DNA from: Spirogloea muscicola
Taxonomy: Eukaryota; Streptophyta; Zygnematophyceae; Spirogloeales; Spirogloeaceae
Direction of reading: 5' to 3'
Length of the DNA stretch: 15,175 bases
Assembly: GCA_009602725.1 (NCBI GenBank)
Contig: WELB01000027.1
Span: 620,738-635,912, forward strand
The notes beneath the pieces were generated by a model. That model saw only the letters and a program-made list of their open reading frames with translations, made no database searches and had not been told where the DNA came from. Made by a program: the position numbers and the translations under genes. Below are positions 9,139 to 15,175 of the stretch, one piece after another (positions within the stretch are counted from its first letter, which is position 1; each line of letters begins with the position of its first letter).

Positions 9139-10454
9139 CACCAGCTTGCTCTGCTGGTATATGAGCTCCATAGAAGTGCCCACTGGCCATCTGACAATGC
9201 AGGCCAACAAGGTGATGAAGCGCTTCTGGCTGCTGCCGAGCCAGCAGCCCTCGTGTCGATCATTCATGAAGCGGCCGATAAAGTGACAAGTGCTCCTCCG
9301 CGGTGGGCGACTAAGTGGCCTTTGCGATGTGCGAAGGCAAAGTAATGGCTGAGCAAGTAGGAGGACTTCTTTACCACTCAGCACCAGCTAATGCTGGCAT
9401 TCTGGGCACACTTAGGACATGTTAAATTGTGGGAGCATAGTCGATGATGTATCTATCGATCTGCTGCTGCTTCATGAGTGCGCCAATACCAGCAGGCAGT
9501 CCGACAACGTTGGTGATGAGGCTGCTATTGTCACACGAAGGCTCGCCTAGCCTGAGCTAGAGGCAGGCATCAGGCAGACTGGCCTCAGGAGGTACTTAAG
9601 GAACGCAAAGCAAGCACTGCATCCTTATTTTACTCATCACGCACCTCAGCGTGCAATTGCCTGTCTTGCGCCAGCAAGCGCTTAGTCTCTTGGCCCGAGA
9701 GAGAGGGCTGCCGCTGGAAGTGGCCACAACCAACTCAGAAAAGGCGAAGAAGAGGTGCTTTTGAGCTTGATTCAGGGAGGGAAGTGCTATTAATGGCCGG
9801 TCCTGGAGGCCAACAAGTCCGGCCTTTGGCAGGTTGCTCGGGGCTTAGAAGAACGTGGCTTACAGATGCTTCTCATCAGCTGATTGCCGTGTCTTGCCTT
9901 GCCAATGCTACCGCCTTTTGGTGGAATCCAGCTTCAAAAGATGTGGATTGTGGACTGTAGGCTTCTATTTGTACTTGAGGCTCCCATCAACAACTGTCCT
10001 CACTGGTGTTTGTGTATCACATGGAACTGTCAGCCTCACGACAACGTTCCAGGACCTATGCCCTGCACTTGCGCGCTGGTAATGCTCTGCTGCTGCTCTC
10101 GCAGCTCCCGCAGGGGGGCAGGACTGTCCCTGCTGACAGTCTCTCCAACATCAGGCAGCTGACTATGAGTTACTTGGTGATGGGGCACTTCGACGTTGCT
10201 CTGCTGGGCCCTGCTACTGGTGCTGCCCAATGTATACAAATATGATTTGACTTTGCAGAATGCAATCAGAATCAGAATCACAAAATGCCCCTTCCAACCA
10301 AGAGACTTGTCTTTGGGCTATGCCGACTCGTCTGAGCGGTGCCGCACACGGCAGCTTGCCACGTGGCAATGTTGACGCCGTCCATCGCACGCTCGGGAGC
10401 TCCATATCCCGGGCTGCCGTTAGGACGTTGACGGGAGGCGTCAGAGCCGCCGTG
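9139..10454. other. Gene-poor intergenic region
   Basis: This is about 1.3 kb without a supportable gene. It starts with the cornichon 3' UTR. A short open stretch at 9199-9286 follows a TGCAG and reads QANKVMKRFWLL, which looks mildly coding, but it matches no family I know and has no partner exons. A GGCCGG/CCGGCC inverted repeat (9795-9800, 9819-9824, 18-nt loop) lies within. No tRNA or other RNA gene was recognised. Confidence 0.5.
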
Positions 10455-10671
10455 ACTAGTCCCAGGTCCCGTGGCCCCTGTCGCAGCTCAACTGCCCCCG
10501 CGCGCCGCCATGGCCGCCGGGACTCGCGGCGGACATTGCGCCGAGGCGGGCGGGCTCTGAGCGCGGAGGCGGCGGCGGCGGTGGCGGCGGCGGCGGCGGA
10601 GCAGGGAGCCCCGACGCGCCGAGGTGGCCCAGAGGGGCCATGCTGGGCGGGGCGCCGTGGGGGCGGCGGCG
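10455..10671 (+). promoter_or_regulatory. GC-rich leader of the small membrane-protein gene with an 11-codon upstream ORF
   Basis: GC content rises sharply and GGC/GGA triplet runs occupy about 10563-10603, as in the cornichon leader. A small ORF, ATG at 10640 to TGA at 10673-10675 (reads MLGGAPWGRRR), overlaps the presumed start codon at 10672 as ATGA. A stop/start overlap can allow re-initiation or repress the main frame. Both roles are inference. Confidence 0.35.
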
Positions 10672-11626
10672 ATGAAGAAGGCGCAGGCCAAGGCGCGGCG
10701 GCACATCTACAGCTCCGGCGCTGCCGGCTGCGGCGGCAAGGCCGAGCCGACGAGCGCCAAGAACACGGGCGAGGTGCAGCCTCCGAGGCCTCTCGGACCG
10801 CTGTCGTCGCGTCGCGGNGGCGGCGGCGACGCCGCGGCGCACGCTGCCGCGCTGCTGCCCGCGCTCACCGCCGCGTTCGCCGCCCTGCACCTGGGCTACT
10901 GCGCCGCGGTGCTGGTCAAGGACCGCGGCGCAAGTGCCGGCTTCCTGCGCACCGCCGCCGGCCTTTTCAGCCTCCTCGCCGCCGCCACTTTCCGGATGAG
11001 CAGGTCCAGAGTTCAAATCCCGCCTCCCACTCTCAAATTACGCGGTGTCGTCATATGCTTCAGTGGCTGCCATCTGGGCACCCAACAACCTGGCCGATTG
11101 TTCGGCATAAGTCCAGGCTTCTGAATCTGGCGGGCCTGGTAAGTGTGGCAGTCACATTGACGGCCACCCCAAAGAGCGGCAGGACCTGAGCCTGTCGCCG
11201 CGCTGCGCACCTTGCCGCTCCGCGCGCAGCTGCACAGGCATTGACGCATACATCCTCGGGCTTGGCGCGTCCATTGGTGTAATGCTGTGGACTGGTGAGC
11301 GTGCCCAGCCCTGACTTGCTCCACAGCCTCCAGTACTTCTTGGCAGGGGCCACAGTGAGGAGCGCATATGAGCCCTTGCCTGTAGATTCGACTGCTAGCT
11401 GAGTGCAGTCGAGTACGCGCAGCAGCAAAGCTTGCAATGGGCTTGACCTTCACGGCTGGTCAGCTACACCGAGCTCTGGCAAGGCCGTTCTGACACCGGC
11501 AGCTGACTGGCGCTTGCAGGCGAGCGATTCTGCGGGAAGAGGGAGGTTTGCCCCGCAGGCATCCTCACGACTCTTGCCGGCGGCATGTCATTCATCTTCA
11601 TGGCTGCGGTGTACTACCTTGTGTGA
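10672..11626 (+). CDS. Small polytopic membrane protein, possibly Tmem14/FAX-like, 3 exons
   Basis: I do not firmly recognise this gene. Exons are 10672-11003, 11230-11294 and 11520-11626; the sum is 504 nt, giving 167 residues, with in-phase joins at CAG|GTCCAG / CGCAG|C and ACTG|GTGAGC / TGCAG|GC. Residues 1-58 are basic and Ser/Gly/Pro-rich, like a transit peptide. Four hydrophobic segments follow: about 61-82 (LLPALTAAFAALHLGYCAAV), 90-108 (GFLRTAAGLFSLLAAATF), 117-132 (AYILGLGASIGVMLWT) and 147-167 (ending FIFMAAVYYLV). The pattern GERF-x7-PAG before the last helix resembles the GxRF...PAG pattern of Tmem14 proteins, whose plant members (FAX) export fatty acids from plastids. The N-terminal half fits that family less well. 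The unresolved base at 10818 is in codon 49 (GGN, Gly in any case), but if it hides a gap the frame before it is unsafe. The ATG at 10672 is the first in frame. Confidence 0.6.
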
Positions 11627-12897
11627 CAGTCGTTCCCCAATCTGCCGACGTCCTTGGGCGCTGCAGCCCTGCTATCTCGCCAAAGCTCCAGCGCTTGTAC
11701 AGAGCTCGAACTTCAGCCTCATGCCTGGCTTTCGCAAGGGTGCGCCAGCATCTGATCGGCTGCCGATGCAAGGCCTAGCCCCGTTGCTTTGAACATACTT
11801 ATGTCAATAAGCAGGTTCATGTACATATGCAACGTCTGCACTTCCATGAAGGTGTGGGTGTGGGTGGTCGATCTTGTTTGCTTGTCGGCCTAACCCCGGC
11901 ACTGGCGCTTGGGAGCCAATAGTAGCCACTGTGGGCTTAGCCATGCGAGACATGTATAATCTGTGGGCTCTTAACTCTGCGGGCTCACATGAGGACAACC
12001 TCCCGGCTTGCTCAAGCTAATAGCCTTTCGCCTGTCGTCTCCATCATATGGAGGCACCTCCACGGGTTCCCTTGTTGGCAGCTCCAGTCCACCCCTCCAC
12101 AGTCACTTCCTGAACCGCATGGCATGCATTTGTCATCTGCCTGCTGCTGTCGTGCGGAGCCCGTCCTACTCCTCCTTCGAGCAGTCTGCGAAATTGCTGT
12201 TGACCGGAAGTGGTGCCTCCAGGATGATCACTGGGTTGCTCATGTAGTGAGTGGCCGCCAGTGTATAGATGCAAGCCAGCTGGCACAGTTATTCTGTATC
12301 TTTTGCTGGCAAGAGATTGTCTAGCCACAGTCCAGATCGGGCATTGGCAGTGGTATGCCCCGACTCATCTGCTGCTGACAGTCTGCTTGTACAAATCAGC
12401 CCTCATGCCTGGTCAAGCAGCTGCAGAAGTAACTGATGATAGCAATGCCATTTGTGAAGGCCCTGCACGACTTGCTCTTACCTGCACCGGCTTGGGAAGG
12501 CCTGGCAATCAGGGCAAGCTCTGTCTGCTGTCAAGCTGCCTGATGCAGAAAAGTGTTCGTTGGTGGTACTAGTATCAAAGCTCTTCATTAGACAATTTAA
12601 GGCTATGTTACAGTGCCTGAGACCGCGCACAAGCTTGGCTTTGAATCAATTAATAAATGATAGGGGTAAGGTCATTGCTATAGTCAGTTAATGGTCAGGT
12701 CTGTCTCCTGGTCAACTGCAGTGGAGGCGAGCTCAGCACTATTGGAGGGGCAGGGCATGGGGGCAATTTGTGAGTGAGGTAAGAGGAGGAAGCTATGCTT
12801 TGATGCCCTTTGCAGCAATCAATACAGCCAGCAGGGTTGAACACAGATGTATACTGATCTAAGTGCCTGTACTTGGGTGGTTGAGGGGAACGGGGGC
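11627..12897. other. Convergent 3' region between the membrane-protein gene and CDKA
   Basis: About 1.27 kb between two genes that converge tail to tail. It should hold both 3' UTRs. On the minus strand a TGTAA (complement of TTACA at about 12609) lies roughly 290 nt beyond the CDKA stop and could be a green-algal poly(A) signal. Short open frames on both strands have no recognisable content. No RNA gene was recognised. Confidence 0.5.
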
Positions 12898-15015
<2,118 letters not shown>

Positions 15016-15110
15016 TCTCCGGCGGGGGCGGCGGGAGCTGCGGCTGGGGGCGCAGCCCCGCCTCCGTTCTGAGCGACCCGAGAGGAGTGGGGTTGTGGGC
15101 CCGGGCTGGC

Positions 15111-15160
15111 GGGGAGGGGCGGGGAAGGGGAGGGGGAAGGGGGGGGGAGGAGGGAGGGGG
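15111..15160 (+). promoter_or_regulatory. G-run tract (possible G-quadruplex) upstream of CDKA
   Basis: At least seven runs of three or more G, including one of nine, sit within 50 bases separated by 1-2 bases. The tract is about 95-145 bp upstream of the CDKA ATG, with the G-rich strand opposite the coding strand. It fits the G3+N1-7 pattern of G-quadruplexes and could mark the promoter. The window ends here, so its upstream extent is unknown. Confidence 0.5.
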
Positions 15161-15175
15161 CCCGCTGACGGGCGC

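Noticed and set aside
9508-9556. A C-box-like GTGATGA and D-box-like CTGA suggesting a box C/D snoRNA.
   Set aside because: The spacing is short and no terminal stem pairs the ends; both motifs are common by chance.
10456-11016. A long minus-strand open frame rich in Pro, Gly, Arg and Ala.
   Set aside because: It is the shadow of a GC-rich leader and first exon. Triplet runs keep all frames open and its product is low-complexity.
11004-11040. A tRNA-like B-box, GAGTTCAAATCCCGCC, just after an exon end.
   Set aside because: The flanking five-base arms do not pair to form a T-stem, and no A-box, anticodon arm or acceptor stem is visible upstream.
11060-11437. A 125-codon minus-strand open frame that reads fairly protein-like (starts MQALLLRVLDCTQL).
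   Set aside because: It lies antisense to exon 2 and both introns of the plus-strand membrane-protein gene, matches no family I know, and has no partner exons.
11546-11558. A GT...CAG pair that could split the last exon of the membrane-protein gene.
   Set aside because: It would be a 13-nt intron, far too short. Reading through keeps frame and gives a continuous segment with the PAG motif.

Overview
The window is nuclear eukaryotic DNA, almost certainly from the green lineage (Viridiplantae) and most likely a green alga. Reasons: every gene is split by spliceosomal introns of about 110-605 nt; one gene encodes a CDKA-type PSTAIRE kinase with plant-style wording; and the largest gene has the plant-specific order C2 - VASt - membrane segment - C2 - GRAM - VASt. 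The first exons are GC-rich with (GCC/GGC)n runs, while intergenic DNA is closer to even composition. I cannot name the species.

Layout. (1) About 1-6597, plus strand: a 15-exon gene for a C2/GRAM/VASt lipid-transfer-type protein of about 1017 residues if it starts near 155. The start is uncertain and one intron is GC-AG. (2) 6598-7798: 3' flank of gene 1 with two adjacent hairpins, then a pyrimidine-rich promoter and GC-rich leader of the next gene. (3) 7799-9138, plus: a 4-exon cornichon/Erv14 ER cargo receptor of 151 residues. (4) 9139-10671: about 1.5 kb with no gene I can support, ending in a GC-rich leader with a short upstream ORF. (5) 10672-11626, plus: a 3-exon gene for a small, probably four-helix membrane protein of 167 residues that I recognise only weakly (Tmem14/FAX-like). 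(6) 11627-12897: the shared 3' region of two convergent genes. (7) 12898-15015, minus: an 8-exon CDKA (cdc2) kinase of 302 residues. (8) 15016-15175: its upstream flank, with a strong G-run tract.

All exon joins were worked out by hand from conserved protein homology, splice-site motifs and phase. The exon lengths of the three complete genes sum to multiples of three (456, 504 and 909 nt). The three plus-strand genes are probably independent transcription units. A loose theme of membranes and lipids (lipid transfer, ER export, possible fatty-acid export) runs through them, but nothing shows that they act together.

I found no mobile element, CRISPR array, rRNA or tRNA, and no clear evidence of a new multi-gene system. 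The items most worth following are the small membrane protein, the disturbed 5' end of the C2 gene, the GC-AG intron, the telomere-like motif in a cornichon intron, and the hairpins and G-run tract.
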